Source: Akkermansia muciniphila
Lineage (GTDB): Bacteria; Verrucomicrobiota; Verrucomicrobiia; Verrucomicrobiales; Akkermansiaceae
Length of the DNA stretch: 64,000 bases
Assembly: GCA_004557455.1 (NCBI GenBank)
Contig: SFDX01000005.1
Span: 65,561 to 129,560, forward strand
Direction: 5' to 3'
Shown: positions 24,412-32,578 of the stretch, in pieces
Layout: each line of letters starts with the position of its first letter
How positions within the stretch are numbered: the stretch's first letter is position 1
Notes under the pieces: model-generated
The model's database searches: none
Told to the model about the DNA's origin: nothing
What the model saw: the letters and a program-made list of their open reading frames with translations, nothing else
Translations under genes and position numbers: made by a program

Positions 24412-24693
24412 ATGAAAGCAACATTACTCAGTTTGATGTGCGCTTCTGGTTTTGGCCTTATGGCGACAAATCAGGGCGCGGATACCCCTGGAACAGGAGA
24501 GTTCTCCTCACCCGCTGCGGAGGCTTCATTCGTTCAAAGCGGTGACATCTCAAATGTCTCTTCGGAGAGTGCTTTTGTGATGGAACTCGAGAACAATACA
24601 ACCGTGCATCAGTGGGGGCGCAGCACTGGATGCTCTACGGGGTGCTCCATGGGGTGCTCCGTGGGGTGCTCTGTTGGATGCAGACGCTGGTAA
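24412..24693 (+). CDS. short exported-looking peptide with C-terminal GCSx repeats (candidate modified-peptide precursor)
   Basis: About 93 aa. The N-terminus MKATLLSLMCASGFGLMA has the charge and hydrophobic stretch of a signal or leader peptide. The middle is Ser/Glu/Thr-rich (residues about 20-70). The C-terminus contains five cysteines spaced every four residues in GCST/GCSM/GCSV units, ending CRRW. At DNA level the core is a run of 12-bp near-repeats (GGGGTGCTCCRT-like, about 24624-24680). No family is recognised. The layout (leader, spacer, Cys/Ser/Gly core) is what many ribosomally made, modified peptides show, but no radical-SAM, YcaO or lanthionine enzyme is adjacent. Two membrane proteins follow. 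Confidence 0.6.
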   Translation: MKATLLSLMCASGFGLMATNQGADTPGTGEFSSPAAEASFVQSGDISNVSSESAFVMELENNTTVHQWGRSTGCSTGCSMGCSVGCSVGCRRW

Positions 24694-24717
24694 TATCCTG
24701 AATACACTGAATGTGCA

Positions 24718-24744
24718 GGGAGACGGTTTCGTCTCCCTTTTGTT
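24718..24744 (+). terminator. hairpin attenuator abutting the next start codon
   Basis: Perfect 7-bp stem GGGAGAC (24718-24724) / GTCTCCC (24731-24737), 6-nt loop, then TTTTGTT directly followed by the ATG at 24745. It should stop most transcripts after the peptide gene and let a fraction read into the membrane protein gene, where it also occupies the place of a ribosome-binding site. Confidence 0.75.
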
Positions 24745-26079
24745 ATGAATAAATTATATATAAATGGTATAATATGTTTATTGGCCTCGAGTTGTTGGGG
24801 TAATTCTGTATTTTATCTGGCGGCTGTGTCAGTCTTAGGAGGAGTGCTGTTTCTTGCGTTGGGCAGAATAGGTGCGAGAACAGCGATATTGCTATTTGTT
24901 TTGGCACTATTCATAGACTCGTCGATAGCCTATTGTTCTTCTCTGATTGGGGCGCTTCTTATTATTGCTGATCAAAAACGTGAGGCAGCTTGTTTCTTGG
25001 CATCGCAGTTGCCTATTCTCTTTTCTCCTCTGATTTCGTTTCCGTATATACTCCTTCATCCATTAGTCTCCATAATAATATACTCTGTGTCCTTCATTTT
25101 ATGCTGTAGATTCAGACGCAGTAAGCCATATATAGAGAGTTTTTTTATAATATCATATGGTGTAGGATTAGCCTTTATATGTACAACAGCTTGGAGCCTT
25201 AATCCTGCAATAAACTCTGCAGCATCGTCGGGGTATCAGATCGGTGAAGCTATCAGTAAGATAACTCACCTTGATTCTTCTGTAAAGGGTACACTAGTAT
25301 ACAATAATGAAAGGTATACTCAGGTGAAAGGCGAAGGAACTATATATCTTGATCACGATGCTCACACCCAATGGGATTCAGGAACTTTTCAGCAGAAAAG
25401 ACCATGGAGTATTAATATTCCTGTAGGTTCCGAGATGCTCCGGAGAGCAGTATACAGAGATGGATGCTTGATATGTAACATAGGGGCGATTCTCTGTCAG
25501 AGAAATGCGAAATTCATAGCAGGAGTGTATCATGGTAATACCATCATACCTCTGATATTAAATAGCGATGGACGTCTTGTGCTGGGTGACTCGGATTTTG
25601 TTGTCAACTGTTTGGTTCCTTATCAACGGAATCTCATTCGATATTTGACAGGGGACGATGTGTTTAATCGCTTGTTTCATTTTGTATGCGGTTTTTTGCT
25701 TGTATTTTCTTATTTCTCAAAAACAGGTGTATTAGTCGTAGCCTCACTGATAATAGTTTTTGATATCTACATTGTGAACATGCCCGTTGACGGGCATGTT
25801 CGATACGTCGGACGTTCCCATAAATGGGCTCATACAGATCTGGGCGAGGGGGTAGTTCGAGTCCTGCAGCAACAGGGTATAAACGCAGTGTTTGGAAACA
25901 GAAACACAACAATCTTGGTAGTCGGGGGGAATTATTCCACCCGAATAAAAGATGAGAAAATTGTTGTTTTAGAACCAGGTGCATCGGTATCAATAGGTGG
26001 GGCAATATATGCAGCGGATGTGCTTCCGTTAGGTAATTCGGATGGAGTTGTAGATGCAAGATATATAGTAAAAAAATAA
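24745..26079 (+). CDS. unrecognised membrane protein of the peptide cassette
   Basis: 444 aa, A+T-rich by eye compared with malQ and fabI. Residues 1-165 hold about five hydrophobic segments (for example NSVFYLAAVSVLGGVLFLALG, PLVSIIIYSVSFILCC). A soluble, beta-rich-looking region follows (about 185-300), then two TM segments (LFHFVCGFLLVFSYF, GVLVVASLIIVFDIYIV), then a C-terminal domain of about 95 residues (GEGVVRVLQQQGINAVFG to the end). The order TM block, soluble domain, TM pair, soluble domain is also seen in the next protein, so the two may be distant relatives or partners. No family is recognised. Confidence 0.6.
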   Translation: MNKLYINGIICLLASSCWGNSVFYLAAVSVLGGVLFLALGRIGARTAILLFVLALFIDSSIAYCSSLIGALLIIADQKREAACFLASQLPILFSPLISFPYILLHPLVSIIIYSVSFILCCRFRRSKPYIESFFIISYGVGLAFICTTAWSLNPAINSAASSGYQIGEAISKITHLDSSVKGTLVYNNERYTQVKGEGTIYLDHDAHTQWDSGTFQQKRPWSINIPVGSEMLRRAVYRDGCLICNIGAILCQRNAKFIAGVYHGNTIIPLILNSDGRLVLGDSDFVVNCLVPYQRNLIRYLTGDDVFNRLFHFVCGFLLVFSYFSKTGVLVVASLIIVFDIYIVNMPVDGHVRYVGRSHKWAHTDLGEGVVRVLQQQGINAVFGNRNTTILVVGGNYSTRIKDEKIVVLEPGASVSIGGAIYAADVLPLGNSDGVVDARYIVKK

Positions 26080-26166
26080 AAATAATACCAAACGATCTAA
26101 ATTGGATATTAATGGCGTGAGGATTATAGCGACAGGAACCCCATCAGCGCAACCAAAACAACTAAT

Positions 26167-27987
26167 ATGGCCATTCTGAGAAAATTTGTATGGATTATTT
26201 CCTTCATTTGTGCTTGTATATGTTGTATAAATGATGCTGTTCTGAGAAACGAATTCTGGATATTGGCGGATGTCGTATTGACTTCAATTCTATTACTTTT
26301 GCTGACGGCAGCAAACTGTAAAATATTGATAAAAATCGGACTTTTGCTATTACTTCCATCTCTTGTTATATACCGCCATACATCGATAGCTTCATACTTA
26401 TTATTCCTTCCTTCATCAATCCTACTGATGGGAGCAGTCCTTAAATTAATAATTCGTAAGTCCAGTGCATATTTACCTATTGCGATATTTACGCTATCCT
26501 TGTTCTGTGGTTCAAGATCCTTTTGGCTTCATCAGGTAATTCATCAATCAGCGGAGAAAAAGGTTGCAGTATTAGAACACGGTAGATGGGGAAATGCTTT
26601 ACCCTACGAAAAGAAACTAAATATAACATCACAGTATTCATATGATTTGTTACATAGGTTTATTGGGGCGAGTAGAATCGATGATTTAGATCAACTCGAA
26701 TCATATAATGAGTTGTGGTTAATCACCCCTACTAAGCCCTTTAATGACGATCAAAACAGAATCTTGAATTCATGGGTAAGTAAGGGCGGAAGATTGGTTA
26801 TTGTAACAGATCATACGGATTTATTCGGTCATGCATCATCTCTCTCTTCCTTGATGAATGAGTTCGGTATATATATCCAGAAGGATGTCATATTGGATCA
26901 AGGCGGAGATGGCGGAACATATTTTTCGTTCTTTGGAGCTTATTCAGGCCTCTCAGCAAATAGTATCCAAGGTGCTGGGGAGACTTGGTTATTTCAGCCG
27001 GGATATCAGGAAAGAACAGACTACAGCAAGAGATCCTTTTTTTCTGATAATCAAATTTCAGATGAAGAGATGATCGATGTTTTCTGTATCGGTTTAAGAA
27101 AGCAACACGGTCTCGGGGGGGTCATACTTTTCGGTGATAGTACATTGTTTGCTAACTTTGCACTTGCGCGCCCATCTGCACAGGTTCTTCTTAATAAGAT
27201 GTTGCTGGGAGGTGGTTTCTATTCTTGTTATGGAATGGCTTTTTTTTCTTCCTTGATTAGCGTTTCGTTATTTCTTCCTTGTCGAGTTAGAATAGGAATG
27301 CTTGTATCAGTATTTTTGACTATATCTTGCTTGTGTTACTTCGTGAAAGGCAGGGATAGAATACAGCTCAATAGCGTATCTCCTGTAAAGTGTTCAGGAG
27401 ACTGGTCTTTGGTAGAGGGACAGGATGCGCGTCTTTTGACGCTGTTCTCTTCTGCCTATGTAGCGTCGGATTTATTCCCCATATGGAGTGGTCCTTCAGA
27501 TGGAACGCGACGAGTAATTATAGGGCAACATATAATTGAGGAGAATGATATTAGATCTGCATTGGATACGAGTCAACAGTCTCTGAGAGAAAACTTGGAA
27601 AGCCCCTTTGTCGGGAATGTACAAAGAATGCTAGATACTGCTATAAAGAATTCAGGGGTAACCTCTTTCTGGTTTGACGAGGGAATTGGTATTATAAAAG
27701 AGACTGCTTATAGGCAATTCTGGACGCGTGTAACAAATTCTAAGGATGCTCTTCCGGTCTTATCACTTGGGACGTCTTATGCTTTGCGGATGAAGATTAA
27801 GGCACGTGATGAGGATTCCTTTCAGTCTGATGTTCTGATTACTCCAATTATAGGTGCACCTAAATGGGTTGTCTTGGGAAATGGGATCATTGGTCAGTTT
27901 ATCGACAGTGATACCATTTTGGTCAGGAATATCTGGCAGGTGTCTAATGGAAGATTTTCAGACTTTTATTGCAGGAGGGAAGGGTAA
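26167..27987 (+). CDS. GldG/DUF4350-like membrane protein of the peptide cassette
   Basis: 606 aa. The N-terminus has about four TM helices (residues 5-125). The soluble region from about residue 180 has the pattern ELWLITPTKPFNDDQNRIL, then NSWVSKGGRLVIVTDH. Together with GGVILFGDSTLFANFAL at about 320-335, this resembles the GldG/DUF4350 fold found in accessory subunits of some ABC-2 exporters. Two more TM segments follow (about 355-400), then a C-terminal domain with no recognised motif. No ABC ATPase or ABC-2 permease gene is adjacent. It starts 87 bp after the preceding gene and shares its A+T-rich composition. Confidence 0.55.
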   Translation: MAILRKFVWIISFICACICCINDAVLRNEFWILADVVLTSILLLLLTAANCKILIKIGLLLLLPSLVIYRHTSIASYLLFLPSSILLMGAVLKLIIRKSSAYLPIAIFTLSLFCGSRSFWLHQVIHQSAEKKVAVLEHGRWGNALPYEKKLNITSQYSYDLLHRFIGASRIDDLDQLESYNELWLITPTKPFNDDQNRILNSWVSKGGRLVIVTDHTDLFGHASSLSSLMNEFGIYIQKDVILDQGGDGGTYFSFFGAYSGLSANSIQGAGETWLFQPGYQERTDYSKRSFFSDNQISDEEMIDVFCIGLRKQHGLGGVILFGDSTLFANFALARPSAQVLLNKMLLGGGFYSCYGMAFFSSLISVSLFLPCRVRIGMLVSVFLTISCLCYFVKGRDRIQLNSVSPVKCSGDWSLVEGQDARLLTLFSSAYVASDLFPIWSGPSDGTRRVIIGQHIIEENDIRSALDTSQQSLRENLESPFVGNVQRMLDTAIKNSGVTSFWFDEGIGIIKETAYRQFWTRVTNSKDALPVLSLGTSYALRMKIKARDEDSFQSDVLITPIIGAPKWVVLGNGIIGQFIDSDTILVRNIWQVSNGRFSDFYCRREG

Positions 27988-28214
27988 TTCAATCGTATGT
28001 AGGAATTGTGAAATTATGAATATTTAGATTACTCTTCCATAGGCGGGAGAGAGAGCTTCCGAGTCGATAGTGTTTGATATGTGGTGTTAGAACCCCGCCT
28101 TTTGGAGAGGGGGCGATTGAAACGCCCCATGGATGACACATATTGAACGAAAGACGGAGCCTTGTCGGGGCTGCGGGAGAACAGTTTGCCGATAGGCAGA
28201 GAAAAAGAGGTGAA

Positions 28215-28253
28215 GAGAAAACCGCCGTATGGCAGTGAGGCGCATACGGCGGT
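28215..28253 (-). terminator. fabI terminator
   Basis: Minus strand: perfect 11-bp stem (ACCGCCGTATG / CATACGGCGGT) with an 11-nt loop, followed by a T-rich TTTCTC tract. The rest of 27988-28214, between the cassette and this terminator, shows no gene. Confidence 0.75.
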
Positions 28254-28275
28254 GGAAAGGTGTGGTGGAGGTGGG

Positions 28276-29070
28276 TTACATGCCCATGATCTCGTAGCCT
28301 CCGTCCACGTAGAGAACCTGGCCGGTGACGGAAGCTGAGCCGTCGGAGGCGAGGAAGGTGGCGGTAGCGCCGAGTTCGTCGAGGGTGCAGGAGCGCTGCA
28401 GGGGGCTCTTGTCCTCGTAGACCTTGAACATGCCGGTGAAGCCGGAGACGCCGCGGGCGGCGAGAGTCTGGACAGGGCCGGCGGAGATGCAGTTGACGCG
28501 GATGGGGGCCTCTCTGCGGCCGAGGTCGAAGGCGAGGTACTTGCAGCAGGTCTCGAGGGCGGCCTTGGAGACGGCCATCAGGTTGTAGTTCGGCACCACT
28601 TTCTGGCTGGCGTAGTAGGTGAGGGCGGTGATGGAGCCGCCGTTGACCATCAGCGGAGCCATGGCGCGGGAGAGCGCGATGAGCGAGTAGGCGGAAATCT
28701 GCAGGGAGGTGCAGAACGCCTCGCGCGGGATGTCCGAGAAGTGGCCCTCCAGGCAGCCCGGCTCCTTCGGGGCGTAGGCAATGGCGTGCAGCACCATGTC
28801 CACGTGGTCCGTGTGCTGCCCCACAAAGGCCGCGAAGTCAGCGATGGAGGCATCATCCGCCACATCGAGGGCGCAGACGGGTGTATCCTCGCCGAAGTGC
28901 TCGCGGACCAGCTTGATGACGCCGTCCTTGAGACGCTCGCCCTGGTAATTGAAGATGAGTTTGGCACCGGCGGCATGCCAGGCTTTGGCGATACCGAAAG
29001 CGATGCTGCGCTTATTGGCGACGCCGGTGACGACACCGACCTTTCCTTCCAATGGTTTTTCGATAGACAT
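28276..29070 (-). CDS. fabI: enoyl-[acyl-carrier-protein] reductase (NADH) FabI
   Basis: 264 aa short-chain dehydrogenase-like enzyme that reduces enoyl-ACP in the last step of fatty-acid elongation. The nucleotide-binding start is GKVGVVTGVANKRSIAFGIA, followed by CALDVAD. The active-site pair is in YYASQKVVPNYNLMAVSKAAL (Tyr-x6-Lys), and the C-terminal VTGQVLYVDGGYEIMGM is typical. It lies 21 bp downstream of the YbjN-like gene and is probably co-transcribed with it. Confidence 0.95.
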   Translation of the reverse strand: MSIEKPLEGKVGVVTGVANKRSIAFGIAKAWHAAGAKLIFNYQGERLKDGVIKLVREHFGEDTPVCALDVADDASIADFAAFVGQHTDHVDMVLHAIAYAPKEPGCLEGHFSDIPREAFCTSLQISAYSLIALSRAMAPLMVNGGSITALTYYASQKVVPNYNLMAVSKAALETCCKYLAFDLGRREAPIRVNCISAGPVQTLAARGVSGFTGMFKVYEDKSPLQRSCTLDELGATATFLASDGSASVTGQVLYVDGGYEIMGM

Positions 29071-29091
29071 AAATGTGATGAAGTAAAAAGC

Positions 29092-29547
29092 TTATTGTTC
29101 CGGGAACTCTGCGGCGATGATGCGGGCGTAGGTATTGGCCATGCTGAGCCCCACGGCCTCCATGTGCGCGATGCGCGCGAGGATTTCCGCCTCCGACGGG
29201 GCGGGGGTGCCGAGCACAAACTTGAGGCGGTAGTAGACGAGCCCGGTGGGGGCATCCAGCAGCAGTTGCCCCTCCGACAGGTTGGCGTTGAGGGTGAGGA
29301 AGAGCATGCTGAGCTCCGCCTGGTCTGCGGGGGCAATGCGGTGCGCGAAGTGGGCATCGAAGACGAGGCTGGCGGGTTCACGCAGTTCGGTGAACATGAA
29401 GGTGCAGGGGATGGGCGTGGTCTGTGCGGGCAGATAGGCCAGACCGATCTTTTCTCCCTCCGGGCCCATGGTCACCCAGCGGTAATCTTCTCCGCGCCCC
29501 ATGAGGTGGCTGCGGACGCATGCTAAGAGGTTCGGTTGCTTCGTCAT
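29092..29547 (-). CDS. YbjN-like protein (CesT-like fold)
   Basis: 151 aa starting MTKQPNLLACVRSHLMGRG. The central LNANLSEGQLLLDAPTGLVYYRLKFVLG followed by a helix pair is the pattern of YbjN/Tir-chaperone-like proteins, whose roles are poorly defined (regulatory or chaperone-like). The start is fixed by a consensus promoter 16 nt upstream and a GGAGGCGGAG ribosome site. The longer frame upstream is Pro-rich and precedes the promoter. Confidence 0.7.
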   Translation of the reverse strand: MTKQPNLLACVRSHLMGRGEDYRWVTMGPEGEKIGLAYLPAQTTPIPCTFMFTELREPASLVFDAHFAHRIAPADQAELSMLFLTLNANLSEGQLLLDAPTGLVYYRLKFVLGTPAPSEAEILARIAHMEAVGLSMANTYARIIAAEFPEQ

Positions 29548-29563
29548 ACTCAACTCCGCCTCC

Positions 29564-29592
29564 AGTATACGCCGGGGCGTGGGGGGTGTCAA
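29564..29592 (-). promoter_or_regulatory. promoter of the ybjN-like/fabI unit
   Basis: Minus strand TTGACA (29587-29592), 17-bp spacer, TATACT (29564-29569). A GGAGGCGGAG ribosome site follows. Confidence 0.85.
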
Positions 29593-29634
29593 GCCGAAAA
29601 GCGGGGGTGGCGGCATAAAAGCGCACGGAGGGGG

Positions 29635-31809
29635 TCATCCGCGCAGATGTTTGATGCGGTCGCGGAGCACCGCGGCGGTCTCGAAGTCCAGCTTGGCGGC
29701 GGCGGCGCGCATTTCCTTCTCCAACTGCGCGATGAGTTCCTCCGGGCCGGCCGGTTCGGTGTCGGACTCCGCTGCATCGAGCACATCTTCCTCCAACTCC
29801 TCATCCGGGGTGTAGAGGCGCAGGGTGCTCTGGTCTGCGCGGGCCACGGAGTGCGGCACGATGCCGTGGGCGGCGTTGTAGGCCAGCTGCACGGCGCGGC
29901 GGCGGTCGCTTTCCTCCACCAGTCGGCGGATGGAGTCGGTGATCACATCGCAGAAGAGCACGCATTCCCCGTGCACATGGCGCGCGGCGCGGCCTGCCGT
30001 CTGCACCAGGCTGGTCTCGTTGCGCAGAAAGCCTTCCTTGTCCGCATCGAGAATGCACACCAGCGACACCTCCGGCAGATCCAGCCCCTCACGGAGGAGG
30101 TTGATGCCTACCAAGATGTCCACCTTGCCGGAGCGCAGTTTGCGCAGAATCTCCACGCGTTCGATGGCGTCTACATCGGCATGGATGTATTCTACATTCA
30201 GCCCTGTGCTGCACAGGTAGTCCCGCAGGTCTTCCGCCGTGCGCTTGGTGAGGGTGGTGATGAGCACGCGCTCTCGCACGCTGACGCGCCGGCGGCAGAG
30301 CTCGATGGTCTTGTCGATCTGCCCCTCCAGCGGCAGCAGGGTGATGCGCGGCTCCGGCAGGCCGGTGGGGCGGATGAGCTGCTCCACGATGAGCGGCTGC
30401 CCCAGGCGGGTCGGGTCGAAGTCCTCCACGGGGGCATCGCTGGGATGCGGTGCGACCCGGAGCTCGGATAGATTGTGGAAGAAGACCCCCTTGAAACCCT
30501 CCGGGGCGTGGGTGATGGCCCGGCTGGCCTCTGCGCTGCGGCTGTGGGTATTGCCCCGCCGTGCCTTGAGGATGGGGGTGTAGCCTTTCTTGCCCGGCAC
30601 GCAGTTCACATATTCAAAAGCCCCGGGGGTGGCACTCACGTAGACCAACTGGGCTTGGCGTGCCATGAACTCATCGAAGCGCAGGGGGCGGTTATCCAGC
30701 GCGCTGGGCAGGCGGAAGCCGTGGTCGATGAGTACCTGCTTGCGCGAGCGGTCGCCTTCATACATGCCGCCGATCTGCGGGATGGTAGCGTGCGATTCAT
30801 CGATGATGGTCAGGTGGTCCGCCGGGAAGTAGTCCTGCAGGGTGGAGGGCGTGGAACCCGGCGCACGGCCGGCCAGGTGGCGGCTGTAGTTTTCAATGCC
30901 CTTGCAGAAGCCGATCTCGTTGATGAGCTCTAGGTCGTATTCCGTGCGCATCTTGAGCCGTTGGGCCTCGATGAGCTTGTTCTGCGACTCCAGCCAAGCG
31001 ATGCGCTCCGCCAACTCCCGCCGGATGGAGCGGATGGCGCTCTCCCGTTTCTCCGGGGCAGAGACGTACTGCTTGACGGGGAAGAAGAGGTAGCTCGCCA
31101 TGCGCTCGCGTACGCGTCCCGTGCCCGCATCCACCAGGGAGATGGCGTCGATTTCGTCGCCGAAGAACTCGATGCGCACCACCTCGCCGTCGCTCTGTGC
31201 CGGGTAGACATCTACCACATCGCCGCGCACACGGAACCTGCCGCGCTGGAAGTCGTAGTCGTTCCGCTCGAAGAGCAGCTCCGTGAGCCGGGCGAGCATC
31301 TCATCGCGGTCCAGCTCCTGCCCCACGCTCACGCTCAGGGTCAGTTGGCGGTAATCCTCCGGCGCGCCCAAGCCGTAGATGCAGGAGACGGAGGCCACCA
31401 CGATGACATCGCGCCGCAGCAGCAGGGAGCGCATGGCGTTCAGGCACAGGCGGTCGATTTCGTCGTTGATGGCGCTGTCTTTTTCGATGTAGGTATCCGT
31501 GCTGGCGATGTAGGCCTCCGGCTGGTAATAGTCGAAATACGAGACGAAGTACTCCACGGCATTGTGCGGGAAGAAGGATTTCAGCTCCGAGTAGAGTTGG
31601 GCGGCTAGGGTTTTGTTGTGCGAAAGGACGAGCACGGGGCGGTCTTGCGCCGCGATGATGTTCGCCATGGTGAATGTTTTGCCGCTGCCCGTGACACCCA
31701 GCAGGCATTGGTGCTTATTGCCGGCCCGCAGGGATTTGAGGAGCTTGCCGATGGCCTGTTCCTGGTCGCCCGAGGGCGTGTAGCGCGATTCGAGTTGAAA
31801 AATGCCCAT
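29635..31809 (-). CDS. uvrB: UvrABC system protein B
   Basis: 724 aa. This is the damage-verifying helicase-like subunit of nucleotide excision repair. Features are MGIFQLESRYTPSGDQEQAI, Walker A GVTGSGKTFTMANI, the beta-hairpin region YFVSYFDYYQPEAYIASTDTYIEKDSAIND, the DESH box with ATIPQIGGMYEGDR, the helicase motif near GINLLREGLDLPEVSLVCILDADKEGFLR and QTAGRAARH, and a C-terminal UVR motif (AAAKLDFETAAVLRDRIKHL). The start at 31809 is preferred over the GTG at 31830 because homologues begin close to it. Confidence 0.95.
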   Translation of the reverse strand: MGIFQLESRYTPSGDQEQAIGKLLKSLRAGNKHQCLLGVTGSGKTFTMANIIAAQDRPVLVLSHNKTLAAQLYSELKSFFPHNAVEYFVSYFDYYQPEAYIASTDTYIEKDSAINDEIDRLCLNAMRSLLLRRDVIVVASVSCIYGLGAPEDYRQLTLSVSVGQELDRDEMLARLTELLFERNDYDFQRGRFRVRGDVVDVYPAQSDGEVVRIEFFGDEIDAISLVDAGTGRVRERMASYLFFPVKQYVSAPEKRESAIRSIRRELAERIAWLESQNKLIEAQRLKMRTEYDLELINEIGFCKGIENYSRHLAGRAPGSTPSTLQDYFPADHLTIIDESHATIPQIGGMYEGDRSRKQVLIDHGFRLPSALDNRPLRFDEFMARQAQLVYVSATPGAFEYVNCVPGKKGYTPILKARRGNTHSRSAEASRAITHAPEGFKGVFFHNLSELRVAPHPSDAPVEDFDPTRLGQPLIVEQLIRPTGLPEPRITLLPLEGQIDKTIELCRRRVSVRERVLITTLTKRTAEDLRDYLCSTGLNVEYIHADVDAIERVEILRKLRSGKVDILVGINLLREGLDLPEVSLVCILDADKEGFLRNETSLVQTAGRAARHVHGECVLFCDVITDSIRRLVEESDRRRAVQLAYNAAHGIVPHSVARADQSTLRLYTPDEELEEDVLDAAESDTEPAGPEELIAQLEKEMRAAAAKLDFETAAVLRDRIKHLRG

Positions 31810-31823
31810 AGCACAATGCGGTA

Positions 31824-31852
31824 TTGACACGCGGGGCGTTTTGGTGCATCAT
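31824..31852 (+). promoter_or_regulatory. promoter of the small membrane protein gene
   Basis: TTGACA (31824-31829), 17-bp spacer, CATCAT (31847-31852, weak -10). The ATG at 31859 follows by 6 nt. It overlaps the divergent uvrB upstream region. Confidence 0.6.
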
Positions 31853-31858
31853 GCAGCC

Positions 31859-32224
31859 ATGTACATCCCCACGCAAGAAGAAAGATACAGCAAAGTGGCC
31901 AAAATTACGCTCTTTCTTTGTGTCATGCTTCCTTCTTCCGTTGTGTGCCTGGCCGGCGGGGAGCGTGGGCTTATGAATGTGCTGGCGGCATTCCTCTTCC
32001 CCCCCGGGATGATTTTTCAGTCCGTTCTCGGGGTGTCCCTGTCCGCCGCCATCTGTATCTCCGCTGCCCTGCAAGGGGCCGCCTTCTGGTGGCTTTCCCG
32101 CTTCTGCCGCCGCAGCCCCAAGGCCAAGATCACCATTGCGATTACTTGGGGAATGAGCCTAGCCCTTCTCCTCCGCCTTCAGATTGCGTACCTTACATGG
32201 GCCGCCTACTCTCCCAAGGGGTAG
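31859..32224 (+). CDS. small hypothetical membrane protein
   Basis: 121 aa starting MYIPTQEERYSKVAKI. Three hydrophobic segments are visible: ITLFLCVMLPSSVVCLAG, FPPGMIFQSVLGVSLSAAICIS and ITWGMSLALLLRLQIAYLTW, with basic RRSPKAK between the last two. No family is recognised. The start follows the promoter rule seen at other genes of the window (6 nt from -10 to ATG). The next 350 bp hold repeats and the promoter of the acyltransferase gene but no other gene. Confidence 0.6.
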   Translation: MYIPTQEERYSKVAKITLFLCVMLPSSVVCLAGGERGLMNVLAAFLFPPGMIFQSVLGVSLSAAICISAALQGAAFWWLSRFCRRSPKAKITIAITWGMSLALLLRLQIAYLTWAAYSPKG

Positions 32225-32402
32225 GATTCGGATACCCCGCGCCTCGTGGTCGAAAAGCGCGTTCTATCCGTATTGATGCTGAAGGTTAGCAAATTCGGAA
32301 ATTCCGAATTTACTCCCTCGCCGGAACGGACGCCCTTCAAGGGGATGACTTCCGGTAGCTCACCCTCCGGGCGCTTCCGCTCCTGGCTTCTCGGCGCGAG
32401 GG

Positions 32403-32419
32403 GTGCATTCCCAATGCAC
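32403..32419. repeat. GCATT-N3-AATGC palindrome (site 3)
   Basis: GTGCATT (32403-32409) / AATGCAC (32413-32419), centre CCC. Read in reverse its core GCATTGGGAATGC is identical to that of site 4 in the promoter 130 bp downstream. It lies in the gene-free stretch 32225-32542. Confidence 0.65.
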
Positions 32420-32434
32420 ACCTCGACTAAGCTG

Positions 32435-32454
32435 TTCAGTATCAACGAGTTACA
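32435..32454 (+). repeat. 20-bp motif shared with 24353-24372
   Basis: TTCAGTATCAACGAGTTACA; 16 of 20 positions match the copy upstream of the GCSx-peptide gene. Confidence 0.5.
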
Positions 32455-32542
32455 TTATCTTGTATTCTTTCCTCGCAGTAGATAACCTTGGCTCGCGAGA
32501 ACGAAAATTCCCTGTGTTTTCAAGCGAAATGGCATATTGGAC

Positions 32543-32572
32543 TTGACTACAGCATTGGGAATGCTGTATGCT
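32543..32572 (+). promoter_or_regulatory. acyltransferase-gene promoter with a palindrome filling its spacer (site 4)
   Basis: TTGACT (32543-32548), 18-bp spacer, TATGCT (32567-32572); the ATG at 32579 follows by 6 nt. A perfect 8-bp-arm palindrome ACAGCATT-GGG-AATGCTGT (32549-32567) occupies exactly the spacer, the position of a classical repressor or MerR-type operator. Confidence 0.65.
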
Positions 32573-32578
32573 TGCCGC

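Noticed and set aside
24624..24693. 12-bp repeats in the peptide gene considered as a simple sequence repeat without coding meaning
   Set aside because: The repeat unit keeps frame and preserves Gly-Cys-Ser in each copy, so it is treated as a coding core.
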